This document shows positions 15,682 to 23,384 of a stretch of DNA of 64,000 bases, in pieces; the first letter of the stretch is position 1; every line of letters starts with the position of its first letter. A program made the translations under genes and the position numbers. The stretch is taken from positions 1 to 64,000 of the forward strand of contig NZ_JAGFBV010000021.1 in NCBI RefSeq assembly GCF_017948595.1, given 5' to 3'. Below the pieces are notes generated by a model. That model searched no databases, was not told the DNA's origin, and saw nothing but the letters and a program-made list of their open reading frames with translations. This DNA comes from Flavobacterium geliluteum (lineage in GTDB: Bacteria > Bacteroidota > Bacteroidia > Flavobacteriales > Flavobacteriaceae).

Positions 15682-16965
15682 TCATGGTCTGATAAATGGC
15701 GGTAACAATTGACTGCTAACTTCTCCAAAGCCAAGTCGCACTTCGGCATTTTCGCAGTAACCTCTAATGATTACAGTATCATTATCTTCGATAAATTTAC
15801 GTTCACTGCCATCTTTCAATTTTATCGGGTTTTTTCCACCCCAAGTAAGTTCTAGCATCGAACCAAAACTATCAGGAGTAGGGCCAGAAATGGTTCCGGA
15901 ACCCATCATATCGCCAGAATTTACGCGACATCCGTTAGACGTATGATGCGCTAATTGCTGTGCCATTGACCAATATAGATACTTAAAATTTGATTTTGAA
16001 ATAATGGTTTCTTCTTTATTCAAAGGCTGAAGCGAAACTTCTAAATGAATATCAAAAGTTTTTTTGCCTTTTGTCTGTAAATAAGGAAGCGGAGAAGGAT
16101 CTTGCTTCGGACCTTTTGTTCTAAAAGGCTCCAACGCATCCATCGTTACAATCCAAGGAGAGATTGATGTAGCAAAGTTTTTGGCTAAGAACGGACCAAG
16201 AGGCACGTATTCCCATTTCTGGATATCGCGAGCGCTCCAGTCATTCAATAAAACCATTCCGAAAATATAATCTTCGGCTTCATACGTTGGGATATTTTCT
16301 CCCATTACATTTGCATCTGTGGTGATAAAAGCAGTTTCCAGCTCAAAATCTACCAAACGAGACGCACCAAAAACAGGCAATTTTTCGCCATTTGGCAATG
16401 TTTGTCCCATTGGGCGATGTACCGGAATTCCAGACGGTACAATCGTAGAACTTCTGCCGTGGTAACCTACCGGAATGTGTAACCAGTTTGGTAATAAAGC
16501 ATTTTCCGGGTCACGAAACATTTTGCCGACATTGGTTGCATGTTCTTTACTCGAATAAAAATCGGTGTAATCACCAATTAAAACAGGCAATTGCATCTCG
16601 ACATCATCTATGTTAAAAATAACAATATCGCGATCTTTTGCAGAATCTCTCAGTTGCGGGTTGGTGGCATCAAAAATGTCAGCAATACGATTTCGAACCA
16701 AACGCCATGTTTTCTTTCCATCAGAAATAAAATCATTTAGCGTGTCCTGCATAAACATATCATCTGTCAAATCTATTCCTGCAAAATAGTTTAATTGTTG
16801 TAAAGCCCCTAAATCGATAGCATAATCGCCAATTCTGGTTCCTACTGTAACGACATTTTCTTTGGTAAGAAATACACCGAAAGGAATATTTTGAATAGGG
16901 AAGTCACTATTTTCTGGTACTTCTAACCATGATTTTCTTTTGGTATCGTTGGCGGTTATTGGCAT
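15682..16965 (-). CDS. fahA: Fumarylacetoacetase
   Basis: The enzyme hydrolyses 4-fumarylacetoacetate to fumarate and acetoacetate, the last step of tyrosine breakdown through homogentisate. The 427-residue protein has the family's N-terminal domain and then DFYSSKEHATNVGKMFR, holding the active-site His. PVGYHGRSSTIVPSG and the metal-binding acidic residues in VDFELETAFI are also seen, followed by GMVLLNDWSARDIQKWEYVPLGPF. Length fits the eukaryotic-type family found in Flavobacteria. The other tyrosine-degradation genes are not adjacent. Confidence 0.95.
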   Translation of the reverse strand: MPITANDTKRKSWLEVPENSDFPIQNIPFGVFLTKENVVTVGTRIGDYAIDLGALQQLNYFAGIDLTDDMFMQDTLNDFISDGKKTWRLVRNRIADIFDATNPQLRDSAKDRDIVIFNIDDVEMQLPVLIGDYTDFYSSKEHATNVGKMFRDPENALLPNWLHIPVGYHGRSSTIVPSGIPVHRPMGQTLPNGEKLPVFGASRLVDFELETAFITTDANVMGENIPTYEAEDYIFGMVLLNDWSARDIQKWEYVPLGPFLAKNFATSISPWIVTMDALEPFRTKGPKQDPSPLPYLQTKGKKTFDIHLEVSLQPLNKEETIISKSNFKYLYWSMAQQLAHHTSNGCRVNSGDMMGSGTISGPTPDSFGSMLELTWGGKNPIKLKDGSERKFIEDNDTVIIRGYCENAEVRLGFGEVSSQLLPPFIRP

Positions 16966-17040
16966 GTGAATGTTAATTATTTGTTGAAAAATTACTTGTC
17001 AAATATATCATAATCTAACTGTATGGCAAACGTTTTTTTG

Positions 17041-17048
17041 TATTTTTG
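17041..17048 (+). promoter_or_regulatory. -7 promoter element of glyA
   Basis: TATTTTTG matches TAnnTTTG, 25 bases before the ATG at 17074. It lies inside the longer open frame starting at 17023, so it supports the shorter protein. Confidence 0.6.
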
Positions 17049-17073
17049 CAGGAAATTAACGAAAAACGAAAAA

Positions 17074-18348
17074 ATGCAACGCGACGAACAAATTTTTGAC
17101 CTTATACTAGAGGAACAAGACAGACAAATTCACGGATTAGAACTTATCGCTTCTGAGAATTTTGTAAGTGATGAAGTAATGGAAGCAGCTGGTTCTGTTT
17201 TAACCAACAAATATGCTGAGGGATATCCCGGTAAAAGATACTACGGCGGTTGCGAAGTAGTAGACGTTATTGAGCAAATTGCAATTGACAGAGCCAAAGA
17301 ATTATTTGGTGCTGAATATGCAAACGTGCAGCCTCATTCAGGTTCTCAAGCAAATACAGCAGTTTACCACGCTTGTTTAAATCCTGGAGACACTATTTTA
17401 GGGTTTGATTTATCTCACGGTGGTCACTTAACTCACGGTTCTCCTGTAAACTTTTCTGGTCGTTTGTACCGTCCGGTTTTTTACGGTGTAGATGCAGAAA
17501 CAGGTCGTTTGGACTATGATAAAATTCAAGAAATTGCAACAAAAGAACAACCAAAATTAATCATCGCAGGGGCTTCGGCTTATTCTCGTGATATGGATTT
17601 TGCACGTTTCAGACAAATTGCAGATAGCGTAGGAGCTATTTTATTTGCTGATATTTCTCACCCTGCAGGTCTTATCGCCAAAGGATTGATGAATGACCCG
17701 ATTCCACATTGCCATATTGTTTCTACAACAACGCACAAAACACTGCGCGGTCCACGTGGAGGTTTGATTTTGATGGGGAAAGATTTTGAAAATCCACAAG
17801 GTTTAAAAACGCCAAAAGGCGACATCAGAATGATGTCATCTTTGTTAGATCTTGCGGTTTTCCCAGGAAATCAAGGTGGTCCATTGATGCATATTATCGC
17901 TGCTAAAGCGGTTGCTTTTGGTGAAGCGCTAAAAGATGAATTCTTTACTTATGCGATGCAATTGCAAAAAAATGCAAACGCTATGGCGGATGCTTTTGTA
18001 AAAAGAGGCTACAATATTATCTCTGGCGGAACAGACAATCACATGATGCTTATTGATTTAAGAAATAAAAATATTTCGGGTAAAGAAGCAGAAAACGCGT
18101 TGGTAAAAGCAGAAATTACGGTTAACAAAAATATGGTTCCATTTGATGATAAATCACCATTTGTAACCTCAGGGATACGTGTAGGAACCGCTGCAATCAC
18201 AACTCGTGGTTTGGTTGAAGAAGACATGGAAACAATCGTAGCACTTATCGATAAAGTTTTAACAGATCATACCAATGAAGCTATTATCGAAGAAGTGGCA
18301 AATGAAGTAAATGAAATGATGAGCGAAAGACCGATTTTCGTATACTAA
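17074..18348 (+). CDS. glyA: Serine hydroxymethyltransferase
   Basis: GlyA interconverts serine and glycine while loading tetrahydrofolate with a one-carbon unit; it uses pyridoxal phosphate and acts in the cytoplasm. The protein is 424 residues. Family motifs include [38 protein letters not shown], and the PLP-binding [14 protein letters not shown] with Schiff-base Lys222. The start at 17074 ([11 protein letters not shown]) is chosen because a -7 promoter box overlaps the 17-residue upstream extension. It is followed by an inverted repeat and miaE. Confidence 0.96.
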   Translation: MQRDEQIFDLILEEQDRQIHGLELIASENFVSDEVMEAAGSVLTNKYAEGYPGKRYYGGCEVVDVIEQIAIDRAKELFGAEYANVQPHSGSQANTAVYHACLNPGDTILGFDLSHGGHLTHGSPVNFSGRLYRPVFYGVDAETGRLDYDKIQEIATKEQPKLIIAGASAYSRDMDFARFRQIADSVGAILFADISHPAGLIAKGLMNDPIPHCHIVSTTTHKTLRGPRGGLILMGKDFENPQGLKTPKGDIRMMSSLLDLAVFPGNQGGPLMHIIAAKAVAFGEALKDEFFTYAMQLQKNANAMADAFVKRGYNIISGGTDNHMMLIDLRNKNISGKEAENALVKAEITVNKNMVPFDDKSPFVTSGIRVGTAAITTRGLVEEDMETIVALIDKVLTDHTNEAIIEEVANEVNEMMSERPIFVY

Positions 18349-18353
18349 ATATT

Positions 18354-18456
18354 AGTCATAAAGTCTTAAAGTCGAAGGTTAAAAGTCTTGAAATGGAATA
18401 TAAATTTCTATTTTAGTTTTGATCTTCGACTTTTTTGACTTTACAACTTTATGACT
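18354..18456. repeat. Imperfect inverted repeat made of AGTC words
   Basis: AGTCATAAAGTCTTAAAGTC (18354 onward, ending ...GAAG at 18377) pairs imperfectly with the stretch 18424-18456, which starts CTTCGACTTTTTTGACTTT and ends CTTTATGACT. The remaining gap up to miaE continues with more TGACTTTA/AACTTTAA words. It fills the glyA-miaE gap and would make a long RNA hairpin. Confidence 0.6.
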
Positions 18457-18486
18457 TTATGACTTTCTAACTTTAAGACTTAAAAA

Positions 18487-19080
18487 ATGGGCGTACTAAG
18501 ATTACAATTGCCAACCGACCCAAGATGGGTAAATATTGTTGAAAAAAATATTGAAGAAATCTTGACCGATCATGCGTGGTGCGAGCAAAAAGCAGCAACA
18601 AACGCAATTACCATTATCACCAATAACTCAGAACATCAGGATTTGGTAAAAGATCTATTGGCTTTAGCCAAAGAAGAAATCGATCATTTTGAGCAAGTTC
18701 ACAATATCATTATTAAAAGAGGACTAAAACTTGGTCGCGAACGCAAAGACGATTACGTAAACGAGCTTTATTTATATATGAAGAAAAGCGGAGACGGCAG
18801 CCGTGTTTCGGGTTTGGTCGAAAGACTCCTTTTTTCGGCCATGATCGAAGCCAGAAGCTGCGAACGCTTTAAAGTTTTATCTGAAAATATTCAGGACGAA
18901 GAATTAGCCGTTTTTTACAGAGATTTGATGGAAAGCGAAGCAGGTCATTATACCACTTTTATCACCTACGCCAGAAAATACGGAGTCGGAATTGACGTTG
19001 AAAAACGTTGGAGAGAATGGCTCGCATTCGAAGAATCAATCATTACCAATTACGGTAAGGGTGAGACTATTCACGGGTAG
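18487..19080 (+). CDS. miaE: tRNA 2-(methylthio)-N6-isopentenyladenosine hydroxylase (MiaE)
   Basis: MiaE is a non-haem di-iron enzyme that hydroxylates ms2i6A37 in tRNA. The 197-residue protein has the ferritin-like four-helix layout with iron ligands spread over DHAWCEQKAA (Glu), AKEEIDHFEQVH (Glu and ExxH), MIEARSCERF (Glu) and ESEAGHYTTF (ExxxxH-type). The final segment RWREWLAFEESII is typical. It probably reads through from glyA or has its own promoter in the repeat. Bacteroidetes carry this family widely. Confidence 0.9.
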   Translation: MGVLRLQLPTDPRWVNIVEKNIEEILTDHAWCEQKAATNAITIITNNSEHQDLVKDLLALAKEEIDHFEQVHNIIIKRGLKLGRERKDDYVNELYLYMKKSGDGSRVSGLVERLLFSAMIEARSCERFKVLSENIQDEELAVFYRDLMESEAGHYTTFITYARKYGVGIDVEKRWREWLAFEESIITNYGKGETIHG

Positions 19081-19217
19081 CTTTTTGTTTTAGATTTTCT
19101 TTGTGTCAGGTTGAAAAAGTTACGTATTATTATAAATCCAGCAATGAGTTTGAAATCTAAAATTCTTCACATTTACCCGCTTTTCACCCCATAAAAGTAT
19201 TCCTTTTTTATATCATT

Positions 19218-19715
19218 ATGATTACAATTTTAGAAGCTTCTTTAAACGATATTACTACGATTCAAAATATTGCATACACAACTTGGACCATTACTTATGA
19301 CCAAATTTTATCAAAAGAGCAATTAGATTATATGTTAGACCTCATGTATTCTGACGAAGCTTTAACGATTCAATTTCATAAAAAAAAGCAATTATTTTAT
19401 TTGATTTTGGATGATGAAACGCCTTTAGGTTTCATCGGAATTGAGCATCATTACAATGATCAATTGGTAACTAGAATTCATAAAATATATCTTTTACCAG
19501 AAACACAAGGAAAAGGAATTGGTAAAAAAGTGATAGATGAAATCGCTAAAATGGCATTAGAAAACAATTCAACCGCTTTGTCATTAAACGTAAATCGTTA
19601 CAATACAGCTTTAACTTTCTATAAAAAAATAGGTTTTGAAGTTATAGATGAAGTCAATATCGACATCGGTAAAGGGTTTTTGATGGAAGATTATGTGATG
19701 GAGAAAAAATTATAA
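19218..19715 (+). CDS. GNAT-family N-acetyltransferase
   Basis: A 165-residue acetyltransferase with the GNAT fold. The acetyl-CoA-binding motif A is LLPETQGKGIGKKVIDEIAK (about residues 94-113) and motif B is SLNVNRYNTALTFYKKIGFE. The substrate cannot be predicted. Its stop codon abuts the stop of the convergent pentapeptide-type gene. Confidence 0.88.
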   Translation: MITILEASLNDITTIQNIAYTTWTITYDQILSKEQLDYMLDLMYSDEALTIQFHKKKQLFYLILDDETPLGFIGIEHHYNDQLVTRIHKIYLLPETQGKGIGKKVIDEIAKMALENNSTALSLNVNRYNTALTFYKKIGFEVIDEVNIDIGKGFLMEDYVMEKKL

Positions 19716-20294
19716 TCAACTTACAATCACATCATGCTTAAACAATAATCCTTTCAATTCTTTCAAAGCAAAAACTGCTTTCTTTAGTTTGGTTTTAGAA
19801 GGATCAATAGTGTAATTATAACTGGTTTTAAAGTCGGCTTTATTAGCAATGGCTTTGTTAAATTCTGATCGGTACAAATCACAATTGTCAAAAAGCACGC
19901 TTGTAAGATCGGTTGCCATAAAGTCAACGGCAATCAAACTACAATGGGTAAACGTGGTTCCTTTTAGTTTTAAGGTGTAAAATTTCGAAAAATCAAGCGT
20001 ACAATTGTAAAAATGGACTTCAAAAATCAATTTGTCACACATCGCAAAATTCACATCTTTAATTTCGCAATCATTAAAAGTTACAGTTCGAAAAGCGACA
20101 TAATTGATTTTGGCTTCCGAAAAAATGCAGTCATTAAAAACGCAATCAATAAAAGTAACAGCGACAAAAGTACAGTTCGAAAAGTTACAATTATTAAAAA
20201 CACAACACTCAAAATCCTTAAAATCAAGATCGTCTTTACAGTAAGTAATAGAGTTGTATTCTTTATCAAGGAAATATTCAGACGCTTTTTTCAA
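19716..20294 (-). CDS. Pentapeptide-repeat-like protein
   Basis: This 192-residue protein has repeated five-residue units of the A(D/N)LxF-type coil: FNNCNFSNCTFVAVTFIDCVFNDCIF and later TFTHCSLIAVDFMATDLTSVLFDNCDLYRSEF. It would form a right-handed quadrilateral beta-helix of about 150 residues. Some pentapeptide proteins of this size (Qnr, McbG) mimic DNA and protect gyrase, but the family is diverse and that role is only a possibility. Cysteines are unusually frequent at the i+1/i-1 positions (13 or so). The start appears to be TTG at 20294, because no ATG occurs in frame before residue 84. Confidence 0.75.
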   Translation of the reverse strand: MKKASEYFLDKEYNSITYCKDDLDFKDFECCVFNNCNFSNCTFVAVTFIDCVFNDCIFSEAKINYVAFRTVTFNDCEIKDVNFAMCDKLIFEVHFYNCTLDFSKFYTLKLKGTTFTHCSLIAVDFMATDLTSVLFDNCDLYRSEFNKAIANKADFKTSYNYTIDPSKTKLKKAVFALKELKGLLFKHDVIVS

Positions 20295-20438
20295 AGTTGT
20301 ATTTAATGGTGATTTTGGGTCAAAAGGTAGTAAATATCAAGGTTATTTAATGTTTTTTTGTGATTCATTATTTTCTTCTCTTTCAAAATTAATGTAGTTT
20401 TACCGGTGAGCTTTATTAAATAGTCAACTAATTTTTTT

Positions 20439-21341
20439 ATGATGAATACCAAAAAAGTAAAGGCAGTTGCTTACGGAGAAGTACTTTGGGATGTTTTTGA
20501 GGACAAAAGAATGATTGGCGGAGCACCTCTAAATGTTGCTTTGCGGATGAAAACTTTGGGTTGTGAAGCAGCCATGATAAGCTGTGTAGGAAAAGATGAA
20601 GACGGGCAAGCCATTATCAATTATATCGAAAATGCAGGACTTGAAACCACGGGCATTATGCAGTCGGAAGATTTTCCTACCGGATTGGTGAATGTTGTGC
20701 TAAACGAAAAAGGATCCGCTACTTACGAAATAAAATATCCTGCAGCCTGGGATAAGATTTTGCTCAACGATTTTGCCAGAAAGACTGTAGAAAATGCCAA
20801 TGTTTTGTTGTTTGGCAGTTTGGTATGCAGGGATAAAGTATCGAGATCTTCGCTTGACGAATTGCTTCAAAAAGACATTTACAAAGTATTTGATGTTAAT
20901 TTGAGAAAGCCACACTATTCTTATGAAATGCTGGAAAAATTAATGCTTTCTGCCGATTTTATTAAATTTAATGACGATGAATTATTAGAAATAAGTGCTT
21001 TTATGAAATCGCCTTTTTCCAGCTTAGAAGAAAACATCTATTTTATAGCAGAAAATACGCAAACCACTGCCGTATGTGTTACCAGAGGATCTCATGGCGC
21101 ATTGCTTTTATGGAAAGGACAGCTTTATGAAAATGAGGGATATACCATAAAAGTGGCAGATACAGTAGGAGCTGGCGACTCTTTTTTGGCAGCTTTAATC
21201 ACTTCTTTACTCACCGGGAAAGAACCTCAAAGCGCAATTGATTTTGCCTGTGCAATAGGAGCATTGGTGGCTCAATCGGTTGGAGCAAATCCTGTGATCT
21301 CCGATGCTGAAATAGAAAATTTGATTCAGTCTCATCGTTAG
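20439..21341 (+). CDS. PfkB-family carbohydrate kinase (fructokinase-like)
   Basis: This 300-residue cytoplasmic sugar kinase phosphorylates a hexose with ATP. It has the PfkB-family N-terminal GEVLWDVF and GGAPLNVALRMKTLG substrate-binding region and the C-terminal signature DTVGAGDSFLAAL, with the catalytic base Asp247. The GEVLWD/GGAPLNVA pattern is that of fructokinases. Two ATG codons (20439 and 20442) could start it. A terminator follows. The specific sugar is inferred. Confidence 0.88.
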   Translation: MMNTKKVKAVAYGEVLWDVFEDKRMIGGAPLNVALRMKTLGCEAAMISCVGKDEDGQAIINYIENAGLETTGIMQSEDFPTGLVNVVLNEKGSATYEIKYPAAWDKILLNDFARKTVENANVLLFGSLVCRDKVSRSSLDELLQKDIYKVFDVNLRKPHYSYEMLEKLMLSADFIKFNDDELLEISAFMKSPFSSLEENIYFIAENTQTTAVCVTRGSHGALLLWKGQLYENEGYTIKVADTVGAGDSFLAALITSLLTGKEPQSAIDFACAIGALVAQSVGANPVISDAEIENLIQSHR

Positions 21342-21362
21342 ATTTTCCTCATTGAGATTTCT

Positions 21363-21398
21363 AAAACCTTAAATAAAGTGTTGTTTAAGGTTTTTTTT
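21363..21398 (+). terminator. Rho-independent terminator
   Basis: The 11-bp stem AAAACCTTAAA/TTTAAGGTTTT is followed by a T run and ends the sugar-kinase unit. Confidence 0.85.
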
Positions 21399-21537
21399 AT
21401 GAATTTAAGAAAAGAGTTTTAAAAAGTAATCAAAATAATTAATGGATGCAGTTTTTACGTAAACGGTCTCTAAATTAATTCATTACACGATCAGAATAGT
21501 AAGACTTTTATGGTACGAAAAAGAGATTAAAAAAAAT

Positions 21538-21549
21538 GAAAACGTTTTC
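21538..21549. promoter_or_regulatory. Perfect 12-bp palindrome, possible operator
   Basis: GAAAACGTTTTC is a perfect palindrome 73 bases before the small secreted-protein gene at 21622. Its AAACGTTT centre resembles LacI/GalR-family operators. No LacI-type regulator gene is in the window, so the reader is unknown. Confidence 0.4.
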
Positions 21550-21621
21550 GTTTATTTTTCTTGTTAAGGTATTTAAAAAAAGTTTTTTTTATTTCAATCT
21601 TTGATTAATTTTGATCCCGAT

Positions 21622-22017
21622 ATGAGAAGAATAGTAGTCTTTTTTGTGTATTTTTCTTTCCTTCTGTTTTGCGGAGGGAAATACCTCAATGCAAGTATAC
21701 ATCCTAATAAAGATTTTTATTCTCATCATTTCGGCAAAAAGCACCATGTTAAAATTTCTACGCAGGAGCCCGGAAGTTCTATAATCGAAGAAGCTGACTT
21801 AGATCTTGAAGAAGAATTTCTAAACAAAGACGATGTTACCAACAAAACCACAAGAGAGTTTTTTGTGGTAAAGTACAACTCTCCCGAAAAGTGGTTCCCT
21901 ACTTTTTCACCTTCTTTTTGTCTTAATGACGATTACTACAAACGCTTACAATTTTCTTTGCCATATAGCGGCAAAACCAATCCTATTTACATTACTCAAC
22001 GAGTTTTAAGAATTTGA
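21622..22017 (+). CDS. Small exported hypothetical protein
   Basis: This 131-residue protein begins with a hydrophobic leader (MRRIVVFFVYFSFLLFCGG) that should act as a signal or anchor. The mature part is charged, with an acidic patch EEADLDLEEEFLNKDD near residue 60, and ends in a basic, aromatic tail. The start is the ATG at 21622, since the TTG at 21601 would only add seven residues before the leader. It lies 170 bases upstream of the RND efflux operon in the same direction, but no link is shown. No family is recognised. Confidence 0.6.
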   Translation: MRRIVVFFVYFSFLLFCGGKYLNASIHPNKDFYSHHFGKKHHVKISTQEPGSSIIEEADLDLEEEFLNKDDVTNKTTREFFVVKYNSPEKWFPTFSPSFCLNDDYYKRLQFSLPYSGKTNPIYITQRVLRI

Positions 22018-22188
22018 TAAACACCTAGCATCAGTTGTATGAGGCGTGATTTTTCATGTCTTATGATGATGTATAGTAGTTTTTTTCTTCTATAACAGAT
22101 CAGGTTTTTGCCTGACGACTGATGATTTTTACTGTCTAAAGGAATTTTCATTCCGAGCAATCAATCGCTTAATTTCCATTTTTATACC

Positions 22189-23271
22189 ATGAAAAAAATA
22201 GTCGTGTTAACGGGTTTTTGTGCCCTATTGTGCCTAATAAGTTGTACAACAAAAAAAGAAGAAAAAGAAGAAGCAGAGAAATTTACAGTAACCAATCCTG
22301 TAAAAATCGACACTTCGTTTACCAAAGAATATGTTTCGCAAATACGTTCTGTGCGAAATATAGAGATTCGTGCTCAGGAGAAAGGTTTTCTTCAAAATAT
22401 TTATGTAGACGAAGGTCAATCTGTAAAAGCGGGTCAGGTATTATTCAGAATTATGCCTAAAATGTACGAAGCTGAGTTGCTGAAAGCGCAGGCCGAGCAA
22501 AAATCTGCTGAAATAGAATTTTTAAATGCTAAAACTTTGGCAGACAAAAATATCGTTTCTAAGAACGAACAAGCTGTAGCTCAGGCAAAACTTCAGGCAG
22601 CCAAAGCCGAAGTAGCGTTGGCAAAACTTCACTTATCATTCACAGAAATCAGAGCACCTTTTGACGGAACCATCGACCGCATTCCATTAAAACTAGGAAG
22701 TCTTATTGATGAAGGTGAATTATTGACAAGTCTTTCAGACAACAGTCAGGTATTTGCTTATTTCAACGTTTCTGAGCCTGAATATTTGCAATACCAAACA
22801 GATGTAAAAGATCGTGCAGAAACAAATGTCAAATTGCTTTTGGCTAATGGTGAGTTGTTTAAGTACAAAGGTAATGTAGAAGTTATAGAAAGCGAATTTG
22901 ACAACGAAACGGGTAATATTGCCTTTAGAGCGAGATTCTCGAACTCTGGTAAATTGCTCAGAAATGGAGAAACCGGAAAGGTTCAAATGTTGGTACCGCT
23001 TAAAAACGCTATTGTGATTCCGCAAAAAGCGACCTACGAAATTCAGGACAAAAAATATGTTTTTGTTGTAGATAAAAACAACAAAGTAAGTTCAAAAGAG
23101 ATTACGATCACGGGCGAAATCCCCGATTTGTATGTGGTAAGCAGCGGACTTTCCGAAAATGATAAAATTTTACTAGAAGGAGTTCAGAAAGTGAAAGAGG
23201 ATGACAAGATTAATTTTACTTACATAACTCCTCAAAAGGTGATTAATAATTTACGATTAAAAGCGGAATAA
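22189..23271 (+). CDS. RND efflux periplasmic adaptor (membrane fusion protein)
   Basis: This is the AcrA-type adaptor of the pump encoded next. The 360-residue lipoprotein has a lipobox LISC (lipid-modified Cys19) and a beta-barrel/lipoyl/hairpin architecture. RNIEIRAQEKGFLQNIYVDEGQSVKAGQVLF is the lipoyl half-motif near residue 62, an alpha-helical hairpin follows to about residue 140, and IRAPFDGTIDRI is the second half. It is anchored in the inner membrane and bridges the pump to the outer-membrane channel. First gene of a three-gene operon; an inverted repeat separates it from the pump gene. Confidence 0.92.
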   Translation: MKKIVVLTGFCALLCLISCTTKKEEKEEAEKFTVTNPVKIDTSFTKEYVSQIRSVRNIEIRAQEKGFLQNIYVDEGQSVKAGQVLFRIMPKMYEAELLKAQAEQKSAEIEFLNAKTLADKNIVSKNEQAVAQAKLQAAKAEVALAKLHLSFTEIRAPFDGTIDRIPLKLGSLIDEGELLTSLSDNSQVFAYFNVSEPEYLQYQTDVKDRAETNVKLLLANGELFKYKGNVEVIESEFDNETGNIAFRARFSNSGKLLRNGETGKVQMLVPLKNAIVIPQKATYEIQDKKYVFVVDKNNKVSSKEITITGEIPDLYVVSSGLSENDKILLEGVQKVKEDDKINFTYITPQKVINNLRLKAE

Positions 23272-23286
23272 AGGTTTTGTTTCATG

Positions 23287-23340
23287 TTTCAAGTTTAAGG
23301 TTCCAATGTGAACTTGAAACTTGGAACCTGAAACTTGAAA
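23287..23340 (+). repeat. 20-bp inverted repeat inside the efflux operon
   Basis: The arms are TTTCAAGTTTAAGGTTCCAA (23287-23306) and TTGGAACCTGAAACTTGAAA (23321-23340), 19 of 20 bases complementary, with a 14-nt loop. They occupy the 113-base gap between the adaptor and pump genes. It could stabilise the upstream mRNA or reduce read-through. Similar AAGTTTC/GAAACTT elements look to be a dispersed repeat style. Confidence 0.75.
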
Positions 23341-23384
23341 TACTTTTAATTTCCCCATTAGTTTAATCATTAAAAAATAAATAA

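Noticed and set aside
15474-15749. 91-codon minus-strand open frame
   Set aside because: It spans a nested inverted repeat and terminator and overlaps the end of fumarylacetoacetase.
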